A DNA stretch of 64,000 nucleotides, taken from NCBI GenBank assembly GCA_012960925.1, contig DUAG01000042.1:38070-102069 (forward strand), given 5' to 3'. This document shows, piece by piece, positions 18,892 to 29,323 of this stretch; position 1 is the stretch's first letter; each line of letters opens with the position of its first letter. The translations under genes were made by a program, and so were the position numbers. The notes beneath the pieces were generated by a model, which saw only the letters and a list, made by a program, of their open reading frames with translations, made no database searches and had not been told where the DNA came from. Source of the DNA: Candidatus Manganitrophaceae bacterium. GTDB taxonomy: Bacteria > Nitrospirota > Nitrospiria > SBBL01 > JAADHI01.

Positions 18892-20481
18892 TTACAATGA
18901 GACGGCAGGGGTAGGAAGTTTTACGCCGCGGGATTTCAGATCCGCCTCAATATTAAAGAGCGCGGCCTTCCCGGTGTTTCCTTCAAAGATATTAGCGATT
19001 GAATCATCGGCATAGGTTGACTTGTCTGATCTCTCCATTGGATCGCGGCTGGGATTTTTTTTATCCTTCCAGGCCTTCAGGCAGGCCCTGGTGATGATCT
19101 TTCCGAGCGGCGGGGGGTTGTAGAGGACTTTCTTGATTGACAGAGGGTTCATGGAAAGCGGGTTGAAATTTTGAGGAAGATAGCCCTCCTTGACAAGGCG
19201 CTCCGTCAGACCTGTATTCGGCTGGATACCGAGAAAGAAGAGAGCGGGATAAACCTGCGGCTCTCCCATAATGGCGATGATTTTCTTGTAGGATTCGATA
19301 CTTTCCAAGAGGGTCTCTTCGGTGTCCCCCGGAGAATTAAGAGAATAGTTCAGGATGATCCTCCCTTTATATCCCGCCTCCTTTAAATACCGACATCCTT
19401 CATAGAGTTTTTCCAGACGGAAACCCATTCTCATCCCATCCAGGACCGCCTGTGAACCGGAGGTGATCGCGATCTCTGTGTCGCCAAGCCCCGACTGGAC
19501 CATCAGGCGGGCCAGGTCCTTTGTGATGAGACTGGTCCGGATGTAGCCGCCCCATTCGATCTTCATTTCGCTTGCGATGATGCGCTCCAGGGTCTCGGTA
19601 CAATGTGAATAATATTTTGATCCGGGCACCCACTGGGCATCGGCAAACCAGAAGCGGCGGGTTCCCCAGCGGTCATAAAAGGCCTTCATCTCAGCCACGA
19701 TGTTTTCCGCGGGCCGGGTATAAACCCGCTTTCCCTCAATATAGGGGTAGAGACAGAATTGGCAGTCATAAGGGCATCCCCGCTTGGTCTGAATGCCGAT
19801 GATTTCACCGGTAAAGGCCTCAAACTGCGGGAAGATCGACTCAATATAAGCAGGGTCCTGAACAGAGTCGTCGAGCAGAACAGGTGCCTTTTGTTTTCCG
19901 GTAAAGACCTGATCCCCCTTGCGGAAGATACAGCGGTCCTCCATAATGGACTGGTCTTCATAGACATGGACCAGGGCATCTTCACCCTCACCGATGATCC
20001 CGATGACCCCCTCGGGCAGTCGTCGGATGATCTCCTTTGAAAAGACCGAGAATCCCCCCCCGCCCACAATCATCTGTATCTTTGGAAAGCCCTTTCGAAT
20101 CAGCTTGAAATAAGAAAAATGTTCATTCAGATTTCCATAATAGAGCCACAGAGACCGAAGCCCTTCGATTGCGGCAATCAGTTTCTTGATCGGGTTGAAG
20201 GAGTAGTAGAAATCGAAGGCAAATTTAAGAGCGCCGTCTCCTTCATGGGGGGCAAAGACTTGAATATCACGCCAAGAGAAGGCAATCAGATCAGGCTGAA
20301 AGGATGAGACCAGATCCCGAAGCGCAGCTTTTCGCTGGTGGCGAGGAATTAGAGAGAGGTCCAGGATTTTCTGGGGCGCCTCGGGGTGCCGCTGGTGGAG
20401 AAAATGGGCGAGATAGGTCAGGCCCAGGGGATAAATCTTCTTGCAGGGGAGAAAAACGTAAAGGACTGCCTTTGGCCGCAT
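18892..20481 (-). CDS. B12-binding-like radical SAM protein
   Basis: A 529-residue protein with an N-terminal Rossmann-like B12-binding region (about 5-190) lacking the base-off DxHxxG motif, and a radical SAM barrel whose cluster cysteines are Cys236, Cys240 and Cys243 (RGCPYDCQFC). Family members of this class modify lipids, pigments or RNA; the substrate here cannot be told. The C-terminal 120 residues are family-specific. GGAGG lies 4 nt before ATG, and repeat R3 copy a begins 3 nt beyond that, so the promoter must lie in or behind the repeat. Confidence 0.8.
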   Translation of the reverse strand: MRPKAVLYVFLPCKKIYPLGLTYLAHFLHQRHPEAPQKILDLSLIPRHQRKAALRDLVSSFQPDLIAFSWRDIQVFAPHEGDGALKFAFDFYYSFNPIKKLIAAIEGLRSLWLYYGNLNEHFSYFKLIRKGFPKIQMIVGGGGFSVFSKEIIRRLPEGVIGIIGEGEDALVHVYEDQSIMEDRCIFRKGDQVFTGKQKAPVLLDDSVQDPAYIESIFPQFEAFTGEIIGIQTKRGCPYDCQFCLYPYIEGKRVYTRPAENIVAEMKAFYDRWGTRRFWFADAQWVPGSKYYSHCTETLERIIASEMKIEWGGYIRTSLITKDLARLMVQSGLGDTEIAITSGSQAVLDGMRMGFRLEKLYEGCRYLKEAGYKGRIILNYSLNSPGDTEETLLESIESYKKIIAIMGEPQVYPALFFLGIQPNTGLTERLVKEGYLPQNFNPLSMNPLSIKKVLYNPPPLGKIITRACLKAWKDKKNPSRDPMERSDKSTYADDSIANIFEGNTGKAALFNIEADLKSRGVKLPTPAVSL

Positions 20482-20493
20482 ACCACCTCCAGA

Positions 20494-20617
20494 AGGAGTC
20501 TATCGGAGAAATAAAGAATCTACTACAGTGATGGAAAATAGGCCCATTTTTCAGGTGATCTTCGTTAAATAGCGGTGCCATTCGCCTCGTTACGACCCTT
20601 TTTCTCCGGCAGGCTCC
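20494..20617 (+). repeat. Dispersed repeat R3, copy a
   Basis: A 124-bp element with ends AGGAGTCTATCGGAGAAA and TTTTCTCCGGCAGGCTCC. It shares AATAGGCCC, TTTTTCAGGT and GCGGTGCYATTCG with the copy at 63596. The terminal inverted repeats are 17 bp long. It abuts the ribosome-binding site of the minus-strand radical SAM gene. Confidence 0.8.
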
Positions 20618-20708
20618 AAGAAACTCACGGTAACACGGTCCTCAACACTCATGCAAGTTATCTCCAAACCGAAAGATCCTATCACGGACCCTAAGTTCCT
20701 ATTTTTAA

Positions 20709-20738
20709 TTGACGACAAGAAAATAAACATTGTAAGAT
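20709..20738 (+). promoter_or_regulatory. Possible promoter of the peroxiredoxin gene
   Basis: TTGACG (20709-20714), 18-nt spacer, TAAGAT (20733-20738). The peroxiredoxin start follows 90 nt later. No PerR or OxyR site is evident. Confidence 0.35.
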
Positions 20739-20827
20739 GTCTGACTGACATTGAAGCGCCAACCAGTCCAGACAGTCGCATAAATCAACACTCAATCTGA
20801 TAGTGATCACAAGGAGGAATAAAAAAG

Positions 20828-21409
20828 ATGGTACTCGTAAACAGACAAGCTCCGGATTTTACCGCAAAGGCCGTTAAGGGGAGTGAAGTGATCGATGACT
20901 TTAAACTCTCTTCCTTGAGAGGAAAGTATGTCGTGCTCTTCTTCTACCCGCTTGATTTTACCTTTGTCTGCCCGACTGAGCTGCATGCTTTTCAGGAAAA
21001 ACTGGAAGATTTTAAAAAGAAAAATGTCGAAGTCATCGGCGTCTCGACCGACTCCTGGTTTTCACATCTTGCCTGGCTGAAGACCCCAAGGAGTGAAGGC
21101 GGGATTGAGGGCGTGACCTACCCGTTGATTTCTGACTTCAACAAAACGATTTCTCGCGACTACGATGTCTTGTTTGACGGTTTAGGGGCCGCTTACCGGG
21201 GATTATTCCTGATCGACAAGGAAGGCATCGTGCAACACCAGGTCGTCAACAATCTCCCTCTGGGACGAAACATCAATGAAGCCCTTCGCATGGTTGATGC
21301 CCTGCAGTTCACCGAGGAGCATGGTGAAGTCTGCCCCGCCAACTGGAATCAAGGCGACAAATCAATGAAACCGAACGATGCCGGCCTGAAAGAATATTTC
21401 ACTTCGTAA
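20828..21409 (+). CDS. Typical 2-Cys peroxiredoxin (AhpC/Prx1 type)
   Basis: Reduces hydrogen and organic peroxides. The 193-residue product has the peroxidatic Cys48 in DFTFVCPTE and the resolving Cys169 in HGEVCPANW, the order of typical 2-Cys enzymes. AAGGAGGAATAAAAAAG precedes ATG. A small Cys-rich protein gene follows 35 nt downstream, possibly its partner. No AhpF or thioredoxin reductase is adjacent. Confidence 0.94.
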   Translation: MVLVNRQAPDFTAKAVKGSEVIDDFKLSSLRGKYVVLFFYPLDFTFVCPTELHAFQEKLEDFKKKNVEVIGVSTDSWFSHLAWLKTPRSEGGIEGVTYPLISDFNKTISRDYDVLFDGLGAAYRGLFLIDKEGIVQHQVVNNLPLGRNINEALRMVDALQFTEEHGEVCPANWNQGDKSMKPNDAGLKEYFTS

Positions 21410-21444
21410 GACTCATTTTACCACTCATTTAGGAGGATGTTTAA

Positions 21445-21639
21445 ATGGCGACATCTGAATGTTCAAAATGTGGCATGGGCGTTAACGCAACTTGTGCTAA
21501 ATGTGATGCCCCGCTTGTTGATGATATCTTGAAACTGGATGGCGGAAAAGAAGTACAGATTTCAAAATGTCCAAATGATCATGGTAAGATCAAATCCCCC
21601 ATGTGTTGTGGTGAGGATATGAGCTGCAAGGTCAGCTGA
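21445..21639 (+). CDS. Small Cys-rich (zinc-ribbon-like) protein
   Basis: A 64-residue protein with ten cysteines: C-x2-C at residues 6-9 (CSKCG), C-x2-C at 17-20 (CAKCD), then single Cys at about 41 (KCPNDHG) and CC with a further Cys near the end (MCCGEDMSC). The pattern suggests zinc or iron binding or thiol redox. AGGAGG lies 7 nt before ATG, and it shares a transcript with the peroxiredoxin. A role as electron donor or metal chaperone to the peroxidase is inference. Short conserved length and good ribosome-binding site support a real gene. Confidence 0.8.
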   Translation: MATSECSKCGMGVNATCAKCDAPLVDDILKLDGGKEVQISKCPNDHGKIKSPMCCGEDMSCKVS

Positions 21640-21665
21640 TTCCTGACAATTCAGTAATTTCCTCA

Positions 21666-21703
21666 GAAGTCCCCCATGCCTTTTTACCGGTTTGGGGGAT
21701 TTC
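21666..21703 (+). terminator. Hairpin ending the peroxiredoxin operon
   Basis: GAAGTCCCCCA pairs with TGGGGGATTTC over 11 positions (one G-U) around a 16-nt loop. It lies between two converging genes and has only a weak T-rich tail, so termination efficiency is uncertain. Confidence 0.55.
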
Positions 21704-21760
21704 TGCTTCAGAGGTCTTCTGCAAGTGACAGTACTGCTTAGCTTGGGAATAAGGGTGATT

Positions 21761-22828
<1,068 letters not shown>

Positions 22829-22947
22829 TTATGAGGGTTGCCGGATGGCGTGTCAAGAATGATCACAAGCACATATTATCGTCGTAATCACCTCTCTTTA
22901 TATGTATAATGGGGGGTTTGTAGGATCTCTTTTTGTCGAGTAGGCTC

Positions 22948-24717
22948 ATGGACGTTCGCGTAAAAAAGACACTCTTACGGATGGGGAAATCCGGTAAGCA
23001 CCTCTTCAATCTGCTGACTTTCTCCCAGGAGAGGACCTTGACCATCCTGGTGGTCGTCGTCGGTCTCACCACAGGGATCAGCGCCTATATCTTCAAACAG
23101 CTCATCGATGGGATTCACCATCTTTGCTGCGACTCAGAACTTTCCTCTCTCATTTTCTCCGGACATTGGTATCGCGTCGTTTTACCGGCGGCCGGAGGCT
23201 TACTGACAGGACTGATCATCCATAATTTTGCCCTGGATGCCGGCGGACATGGTATTTCCCGGGTCATCTACTCCTTGAAGCGCCTGGGCGGCCGCATCCG
23301 CCCTCGGGTGGCCGTTGCAAAATCTCTCACGAGCGCGTTCACTATTGGAACGGGCGGTTCAGCGGGTCCCGAAGGTCCAATCATTCAGATCGGCGCATCC
23401 GTCGGCTCTACCTTCGGTCAATGGTTCTATCTTCCATCCCATTACATGAAAACCCTGGTCGCGGCCGGTGCGGCGGGAGGATTTTCTGCGGTCTTTAATG
23501 CACCCATTGCCGCCGTCATCTTTTCGATGGAAATCCTTTTGGGAGATTTTTCTTCACAGGCCTTTTCCATGGTCGTCATCGCATCGGTCATTGCTTCTGT
23601 TACTTCCCATGTCCTATTAGGCGACGAAATTTTCCTGCCGACACCGGCCTTCGGCATTGAACATCAAGGGGAGCTAGGGCTTTATTTTCTCCTGGGAATC
23701 CTTGCGGTCCCGCTGGCAAGGCTGTTTATAAAGACCCAGTTTTTTTCGGAGGAACTCTTCAAACGGTTCAAGCGGGTTCCAAAACCAATTCGGCCGATGA
23801 TCGGCGGCCTCTTGGTCGGAGGTTTTGGCCTTTTTATCCCCATGATTCTGGGTTCCGGACATCATGAAATCATGTCCATTGTCTCAACAGGAGACGACTC
23901 CGTCCGCTGGACCTTCTCATTTCTGCTGATTCTTGCCTTAGGAAAGATGGTCTCCACAGCACTAACATTGGGTTCAGGAGGCTCAGGCGGAACGCTGACG
24001 CCTTGCCTCTTTATCGGGGCGACGATGGGAACGCTCTTCGGCAATGCTGCGCGCCTGGTTTTCCCCAACATTGCTCCTTCGGGAGCCTACGCTCTCGTCG
24101 GAATGGGTACCTTCTTTGCCGCCGTGGTTCATGCCCCGTTCACGGCTATCATCATGATGTTTGAGATTACCCATGATTATCGTATCGTGATCCCCTTGAT
24201 GTTCTCGGTCACCATCGCCATGATTATGTCCCGACAAATAGGGGCCATCGGTATGGACGCCATGGTTCTCCTGAAAAAAGGAATCCGCCTGGACAAGGTG
24301 AAAACCCATGATCCCCTTAAAGATGTTACGGCTGGCGAGGTAATGGCTAAAGATATCGAAACCGTTCATGAAGACATGACGATGGAAAAATTGGCCCAGT
24401 TCATGGAACACAGCCCGCATACCGGTTTTCCTGTGGTCGATACAGGGGGAGAACTCCAGGGAATGATTATCTACTCCGACGTCCACCACGCAATCGACGA
24501 CGGTCTCGATCCCAGAGAGGTCCCCGTTAAACAGATCATGCGGAAGAAAATCCCCACGGCCTTCACCGAAGAAGACCTGGGAACCGTAGTCAGGCGGATG
24601 CAGGAGTTCGATATCGACCGGATTTCCATCGTCGATCCGGACAATCCGAAACGGCTCATCGGCCTTATTACGCGAACCAATATTATTTCGGCATATCAAC
24701 CCACCACGAGCCATTGA
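22948..24717 (+). CDS. ClC-type chloride channel/antiporter with CBS domains
   Basis: A 589-residue membrane protein. The ClC selectivity motifs are present: GTGGSAGPEGPIIQIG near residue 138 and the GSGGSGGTLTPCLFIG region near 348, with about ten hydrophobic helices to residue 430. The C terminus (about 450-585) holds a pair of CBS domains, which usually bind adenosine nucleotides. ATG at 22948 is preferred; the in-frame TTG 15 nt earlier has a weaker context. It is followed 16 nt later by trkH, an unusual coupling of Cl- and K+ transport. Transport mode (channel or H+ exchange) cannot be assigned confidently. Confidence 0.92.
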   Translation: MDVRVKKTLLRMGKSGKHLFNLLTFSQERTLTILVVVVGLTTGISAYIFKQLIDGIHHLCCDSELSSLIFSGHWYRVVLPAAGGLLTGLIIHNFALDAGGHGISRVIYSLKRLGGRIRPRVAVAKSLTSAFTIGTGGSAGPEGPIIQIGASVGSTFGQWFYLPSHYMKTLVAAGAAGGFSAVFNAPIAAVIFSMEILLGDFSSQAFSMVVIASVIASVTSHVLLGDEIFLPTPAFGIEHQGELGLYFLLGILAVPLARLFIKTQFFSEELFKRFKRVPKPIRPMIGGLLVGGFGLFIPMILGSGHHEIMSIVSTGDDSVRWTFSFLLILALGKMVSTALTLGSGGSGGTLTPCLFIGATMGTLFGNAARLVFPNIAPSGAYALVGMGTFFAAVVHAPFTAIIMMFEITHDYRIVIPLMFSVTIAMIMSRQIGAIGMDAMVLLKKGIRLDKVKTHDPLKDVTAGEVMAKDIETVHEDMTMEKLAQFMEHSPHTGFPVVDTGGELQGMIIYSDVHHAIDDGLDPREVPVKQIMRKKIPTAFTEEDLGTVVRRMQEFDIDRISIVDPDNPKRLIGLITRTNIISAYQPTTSH

Positions 24718-24733
24718 GGAGCTGTACCGTAAA

Positions 24734-26503
24734 TTGAAAACCCCACTTCCTCCGTATAAGCCTGATTTCTTTGAGAAGACCTTTGCTCCCTTGCTGAGCT
24801 TCATGAGGAGAGTTCGGATCTTTTCCCTCTCCGGGATCTTGGTCTTTTCCTTTCTACTCGACTTCTCACAATGGCTGCCGCTTCCTTGCAAGCTTATCGC
24901 TCTTCTCCTGCAGGGAGGCGTGGTGTTCAAACTGATCTTCGAGGAACGCTATCTCTTCTTTCGCTTCAGACGACTGACTTGGCAAAAAAGACTCCTCCCG
25001 ATCGCCCTTTTTGGCATCAGCCTTCTTTTCTACGCCGAAAAAGGGCTACTCTTCATTGAGATGTTTTCCCAGCCGGCAGGCTCGCTGACACAGACCTATC
25101 GTCTCTACAGCATTATCTTCTTATCTTCGGCATTCGCAATCTATACCCTGCGGATCAATGTGATCGTCCGGTTTCTAAGCCATCTCCGCCTGCGTCCGGC
25201 CCAAACCCTGGCCCTCGGCTTTATCGTGATTATTTTACTTGGCACATTACTCCTCTCCTTGCCGCAAATGGTGACCGATCCTTCTAAGATTTCACTGATC
25301 GACGCCCTTTTCACCTCTACATCGGCAACCACCGTCACAGGCCTTGTTCTCTTTCCAATCTCCGAATATTATCAACCCACGGGGCTGTGGGTCATTCTCG
25401 CCCTGATCCAACTGGGCGGTCTGGGTATCATGACCTTTGGGGTTGTCTTCTCCTTGATGTCCCATAAACGGATGGGTTTAAATGCGGAGATCGCACTTCA
25501 AGGGGCCCTTGATACAGAGTCAGTCGGGAACGTCCAAAAAGAAATTCTACAGATTTTTTTGATCACCCTGCTTATCGAATCCTTTGGCGCACTCCTTTTG
25601 TGGGTCTTCTTCACTCGAGACGGAAACAACCCGTTCTTTACCGCAATTTTTCATGCGATCTCCGCCTTTTGCAATGCCGGATTTTCACTCTTTCCAAGAA
25701 ACCTGGAAGGGCAGATGACACATCTTCCAGTCAATCTCATTATTGCCTTCCTGATCATCCTGGGAGGCTTCGGCTTTCCGGTATTAAACAACCTTTTAAG
25801 GTATCCCTTTTTCAGCCGCACGCGGACGAACTGGCGCTTGTCGTTTCACTCCAAGATGGTCCTCTCCATCTCTGCCGGCCTACTTCTGGTCGGCACCCTT
25901 GGGATTTACATCCTTGAATACAGCGGGACCCTTTCTTCGCTCTCCTGGTACGAAAAATGGGTGGCCGCAGCCTTCCAGTCGGTCACAGCCCGCACCGCAG
26001 GTTTTAATGCCCTGGACCCATCACATTTTCGGGATGCGACACTTCTGCTTCTGATCATCCTGATGTGGATCGGAGGTTCACCCGCTTCTACGGCAGGAGG
26101 AATCAAAACCACCACATTTGGCGTGATGCTGGCAACACTCCGGGCCATGCTTCGGAACCGGGAAGAGGTCAGTCTTTTTAAGCGGAGCGTCTCTCCCCTC
26201 GCGGTTCAGAAATCGCTCTCCATCGCTTTTGTTTCATCCGGTCTCGTCGCCCTGCTTCTTTTATTGCTCCTCTCTACTGAACAGGAAAGCTTCAAATCTC
26301 TCCTGTTTGAAACGGTTTCGGCCTATAACACGGTCGGCCTTTCCATTGGCACCACGTCCCGACTCTCCCAGGTCGGGAAACTGATTATTATATTAACAAT
26401 GTTTTTAGGGCGCATTGGCCCCCTGACTCTTGCATTCATTCTTGCAGAACGTGCGAGTAAGGGAAAATATAATTTCCCACGAGAACGCGTGATTGTAGGG
26501 TGA
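24734..26503 (+). CDS. trkH: Trk/Ktr-type potassium uptake membrane subunit
   Basis: A 589-residue K+ transporter. It has four pore-loop repeats with the filter glycines in SATTVTGL, ISAFCNAGFSLF, TARTAGFNALD and VSAYNTVGLSIG. An extra N-terminal domain (residues 1-140) with several hydrophobic helices precedes the core. Start is TTG at 24734, 16 nt after the ClC gene. Its regulatory partner TrkA follows 38 nt downstream. It may equally be called KtrB. Confidence 0.93.
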   Translation: MKTPLPPYKPDFFEKTFAPLLSFMRRVRIFSLSGILVFSFLLDFSQWLPLPCKLIALLLQGGVVFKLIFEERYLFFRFRRLTWQKRLLPIALFGISLLFYAEKGLLFIEMFSQPAGSLTQTYRLYSIIFLSSAFAIYTLRINVIVRFLSHLRLRPAQTLALGFIVIILLGTLLLSLPQMVTDPSKISLIDALFTSTSATTVTGLVLFPISEYYQPTGLWVILALIQLGGLGIMTFGVVFSLMSHKRMGLNAEIALQGALDTESVGNVQKEILQIFLITLLIESFGALLLWVFFTRDGNNPFFTAIFHAISAFCNAGFSLFPRNLEGQMTHLPVNLIIAFLIILGGFGFPVLNNLLRYPFFSRTRTNWRLSFHSKMVLSISAGLLLVGTLGIYILEYSGTLSSLSWYEKWVAAAFQSVTARTAGFNALDPSHFRDATLLLLIILMWIGGSPASTAGGIKTTTFGVMLATLRAMLRNREEVSLFKRSVSPLAVQKSLSIAFVSSGLVALLLLLLLSTEQESFKSLLFETVSAYNTVGLSIGTTSRLSQVGKLIIILTMFLGRIGPLTLAFILAERASKGKYNFPRERVIVG

Positions 26504-26541
26504 CATTTAAAGGACGGTATCGTTGAGATAGGAGGAGGAGA

Positions 26542-27234
26542 ATGAAGCGATTTTTAGTGATCGGGCTGGGCCGATTCGGCATGAGCCTTGCGGAAACACT
26601 CTTTGAGGACGGGGCGGAGGTCATTGCGATAGACGAACTTGCTGAACGGGTGGAAGAGATCAAAGAAAAGACCACCCTGGCCGTTCAGCTCGACAGCACC
26701 GATTCCGACGCCCTGAAATCGGTTGGGGCAGACCGTGTCGATGCCGCCATTATTGCAATCGGGGAAGACTTCGAGGCCAGCGTCGTGACGACAGCGGTCC
26801 TCAAAGACTTGGGCCTGAAGGAGATTATTGTTCGCGCCTATACGGAAAGAGAAAAAAAGATTCTTCAACTGATCGGAGCCAGCCGAGTCATCTTTGTGGA
26901 ACAGGAAATGGGAAGGCGCCTGGGAAAAACCTTCTCCGGTGATGCCATTCTCGACTATATCGAGATCTCTTCCACCCACTCCATTGTACAATGGGAAGCA
27001 CCTGATTTTCTGTTCGGAAAGACACTGGGAGATCTCAAGATAAAGGAAAAGTGGAACCTGAACCTCTTCGCGATAAAAAAAGAAGGGACGGCCTCCTTAG
27101 GGTTTGGTTGGAGAAAGGGGGAAGAGAAGCTGGAGTTCAGTCCTCCATTGGAATACACCCTCGTAAGGGGAGACATCCTGGTTCTCCTGGGAAGAAGCCG
27201 GGACCTGACCCGCTTTACCGCGCAGAAGAAATGA
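26542..27234 (+). CDS. trkA: TrkA/KtrA potassium-uptake regulatory protein
   Basis: A 230-residue cytoplasmic gating subunit. The RCK N-domain has the NAD(H)/ATP-binding GLGRFG near residue 8 and an acidic residue at the end of beta-2 (AIDELAER); an RCK C-domain covers about 145-225. A single RCK unit points to the KtrA architecture. AGGAGGAG precedes ATG. It forms a likely operon with the ClC and TrkH genes. A copy of repeat R2 lies 30 nt downstream. Confidence 0.94.
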   Translation: MKRFLVIGLGRFGMSLAETLFEDGAEVIAIDELAERVEEIKEKTTLAVQLDSTDSDALKSVGADRVDAAIIAIGEDFEASVVTTAVLKDLGLKEIIVRAYTEREKKILQLIGASRVIFVEQEMGRRLGKTFSGDAILDYIEISSTHSIVQWEAPDFLFGKTLGDLKIKEKWNLNLFAIKKEGTASLGFGWRKGEEKLEFSPPLEYTLVRGDILVLLGRSRDLTRFTAQKK

Positions 27235-27264
27235 CCCGATAAACTTCTGAACAGGCTGCCTTGA

Positions 27265-27385
27265 AACGATTCAGCATACCTGGATAAGCCCTCAGGGCAA
27301 GGCGCGAGGAGCGCAGACCCACAACGTAGTTTTGAGCACCGCAGCAACGCCGCCATGGAGACTTAGACGGGAGTGCTGAATTGTT
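27265..27385 (-). repeat. Dispersed repeat R2, copy c
   Basis: A 121-bp copy in reverse orientation to copy b, with near-perfect 12-bp terminal inverted repeats AACGATTCAGCA and TGCTGAATTGTT. It shares CAACGCCGCCATGGAGA and AGGGCAAGGCGCGAGGAGCG with the others. Its right end overlaps the stop codon of the SLC13-type gene (27384-27386). Confidence 0.9.
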
Positions 27386-29162
27386 AGAAGGGCCAGAAGA
27401 CGGGAATGAGCCAGGTGGACAATACCCAAAAGAGCATATTCAGGGGCGTTCCCACGCGAACGAAATCGGAATACCGATATTGTCCGGGACCATAGATCAG
27501 CGTATTGGTCTGATATCCGACCGGGCTCATAAAGCTGAGCGAAGCCGCAAACATCACCGCCATCAGAAAAGGGCGCGGGCTTAATCCGACAGATTCCGCT
27601 GTCACAATGGCAATGGGGGCAAGGAGGGCGGCAGTCGCATTGTTCGACATGACATTGGTCAGCATCATGGTCAGGAAAAAAATGGCTGAGAGCAGTGCGG
27701 TCGGTCCCCACTGACCCACCCCTGAGATAAGTACATTCGAAAGAAGGAGGGCCGCACCGGTCTTTTCCAGGGCAATCCCCAAGGTCAGAACCCCGGCAAG
27801 CAGGAAGATGACTTTCCACTCTATGGCCTCATAGGCCTCTTCCAGTGTAATACTTCCTGTCAGAACAAGCAGGACAGATCCCACAACGGCACTCACAACA
27901 ATCGGAAAGAGTCCTATGGCGGCCGTCGTGACAACAGAGATGATAATGATCAGGGCCGGAATAATTTTTCGCTTTCTAAACTCCGGAAGATCCACTTCGG
28001 AGATAAAAACGAAGGCCGGGTGCTGTTTCAGTTGGTCCATATGGTCATGTTTGACCTCTATGAGAAGCGCGTCACCGGCTCGGAGCGTAGTCGTTTCCAG
28101 CTTCTCATGCATGACATCTCCCCGATGACGAATCGCGAGTGCCGTCGCCCCGAAGCGGTGACGGAAGCGAATCGTCTTGAGCGTTTTTCCTTCCAACATT
28201 GAATTCGGCGCAACCACGGCCTCGACTAAAACCGCCTGTGTCGACTCGAGATCAGCATCCCGCCACTCAATACCGGACTTGATCGTAATGCCCTCTCGTT
28301 CCTGGAGCGCCTGAATTTTTTCAACATTACAGCGGACACGGAGAATATCATACTCTTGAAGGATAATACCGGGCGCGGGCAGCAAGAGACGCCTCCCCAC
28401 CCTGAAGACTTCCAGGACATCAATATCAAGATCCTGAATCAGGGGAGAACTTCCCAGGGATAAGCCAATCGATTTTGCCTTTGGAAGGATGATGATCTCT
28501 GTCAGATAATCCCCCATTCCAAATTCCTCGGTCAGATCCCCAGATGCCCTTGTACTCGGAATCAGGCGGACCCCAATCATCATCATGTAGAGAACTCCGG
28601 CGCCGAAGATAATCAATCCGAGACGGGAAAATTCAAACATTCCAAAAGGAGGAAGACCATGACGAATAGCAATAGAATCAACAAGGATATTGGTTGAGGT
28701 CCCGATCAGCGTGCAGACGCCGCCGAACATCGCCGCGAAGGAAAGAGGCATCAGCAACTTGGAAGGGCTGACCTTGATATCCCGCGCAACACTCAAGACA
28801 ATCGGCATAAAAATGGCCACCGCGGCCGTATTATTGACAAACGCAGAAATACCGCCAATGGTTAACATCATCGTGATGAGGGCCACCCAAAAATTCCGTT
28901 TCCCCACACGGACCAGGTGAACGCCGATAAAGTTTAATGCCCCTGTTTTGTACAGACCGGCACTCAAAACAAACATGGCCCCTACGGTCACGGTGGCCAT
29001 ATTGCTGAAGCCGGATATTCCTTCTTCAGGGGAGATGATCCGGCTGACAAGAAGGGTCGACATCACCATCAACGCAACCAGATCAACAGGAAATATCTCA
29101 GCCACAAAAAGAATAACTGCTGTGGCGGCAAGCGCCAGGACGAAAAACATTTCGGCGGTCAT
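27384..29162 (-). CDS. SLC13/ArsB-type carrier with two RCK_C (TrkA-C) domains
   Basis: A 592-residue membrane protein. N-terminal helices (to about residue 195), a central soluble section of two TrkA_C domains (about 205-390), then a second helical half. Motifs such as [15 protein letters not shown] and a matching [19 protein letters not shown] in the second half are the signature of the DASS/ArsB ion-transporter class. Sulfate, dicarboxylate or metal oxyanions are possible substrates; the sequence does not decide. The ATG at 29162 is chosen because AGAGGG lies just upstream. Its stop codon overlaps repeat R2. Confidence 0.88.
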   Translation of the reverse strand: MTAEMFFVLALAATAVILFVAEIFPVDLVALMVMSTLLVSRIISPEEGISGFSNMATVTVGAMFVLSAGLYKTGALNFIGVHLVRVGKRNFWVALITMMLTIGGISAFVNNTAAVAIFMPIVLSVARDIKVSPSKLLMPLSFAAMFGGVCTLIGTSTNILVDSIAIRHGLPPFGMFEFSRLGLIIFGAGVLYMMMIGVRLIPSTRASGDLTEEFGMGDYLTEIIILPKAKSIGLSLGSSPLIQDLDIDVLEVFRVGRRLLLPAPGIILQEYDILRVRCNVEKIQALQEREGITIKSGIEWRDADLESTQAVLVEAVVAPNSMLEGKTLKTIRFRHRFGATALAIRHRGDVMHEKLETTTLRAGDALLIEVKHDHMDQLKQHPAFVFISEVDLPEFRKRKIIPALIIIISVVTTAAIGLFPIVVSAVVGSVLLVLTGSITLEEAYEAIEWKVIFLLAGVLTLGIALEKTGAALLLSNVLISGVGQWGPTALLSAIFFLTMMLTNVMSNNATAALLAPIAIVTAESVGLSPRPFLMAVMFAASLSFMSPVGYQTNTLIYGPGQYRYSDFVRVGTPLNMLFWVLSTWLIPVFWPF

Positions 29163-29273
29163 GATTCCCTCTTCAAGAATATAGAGCATCAGCCACAAAT
29201 ATCATTACGACTGTCACTTTACACGATTTTCAGAATTCGGACAAGACGGCGAAGGAATACAAACGGAGAGAGA

Positions 29274-29299
29274 CCCAAGATCCAAGATTGGATCCTGGG
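29274..29299. terminator. GATC-rich hairpin after alr
   Basis: CCCAAGATCCAA pairs with TTGGATCCTGGG (one mismatch) with a tight GA loop. It lies 25 nt beyond the alr stop codon and just upstream of the SLC13-type gene. It lacks a T-run. Related hairpins occur at 43719 and 53516. Confidence 0.45.
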
Positions 29300-29323
29300 A
29301 TAAGGTCTTAAGCCCACTGAAAG

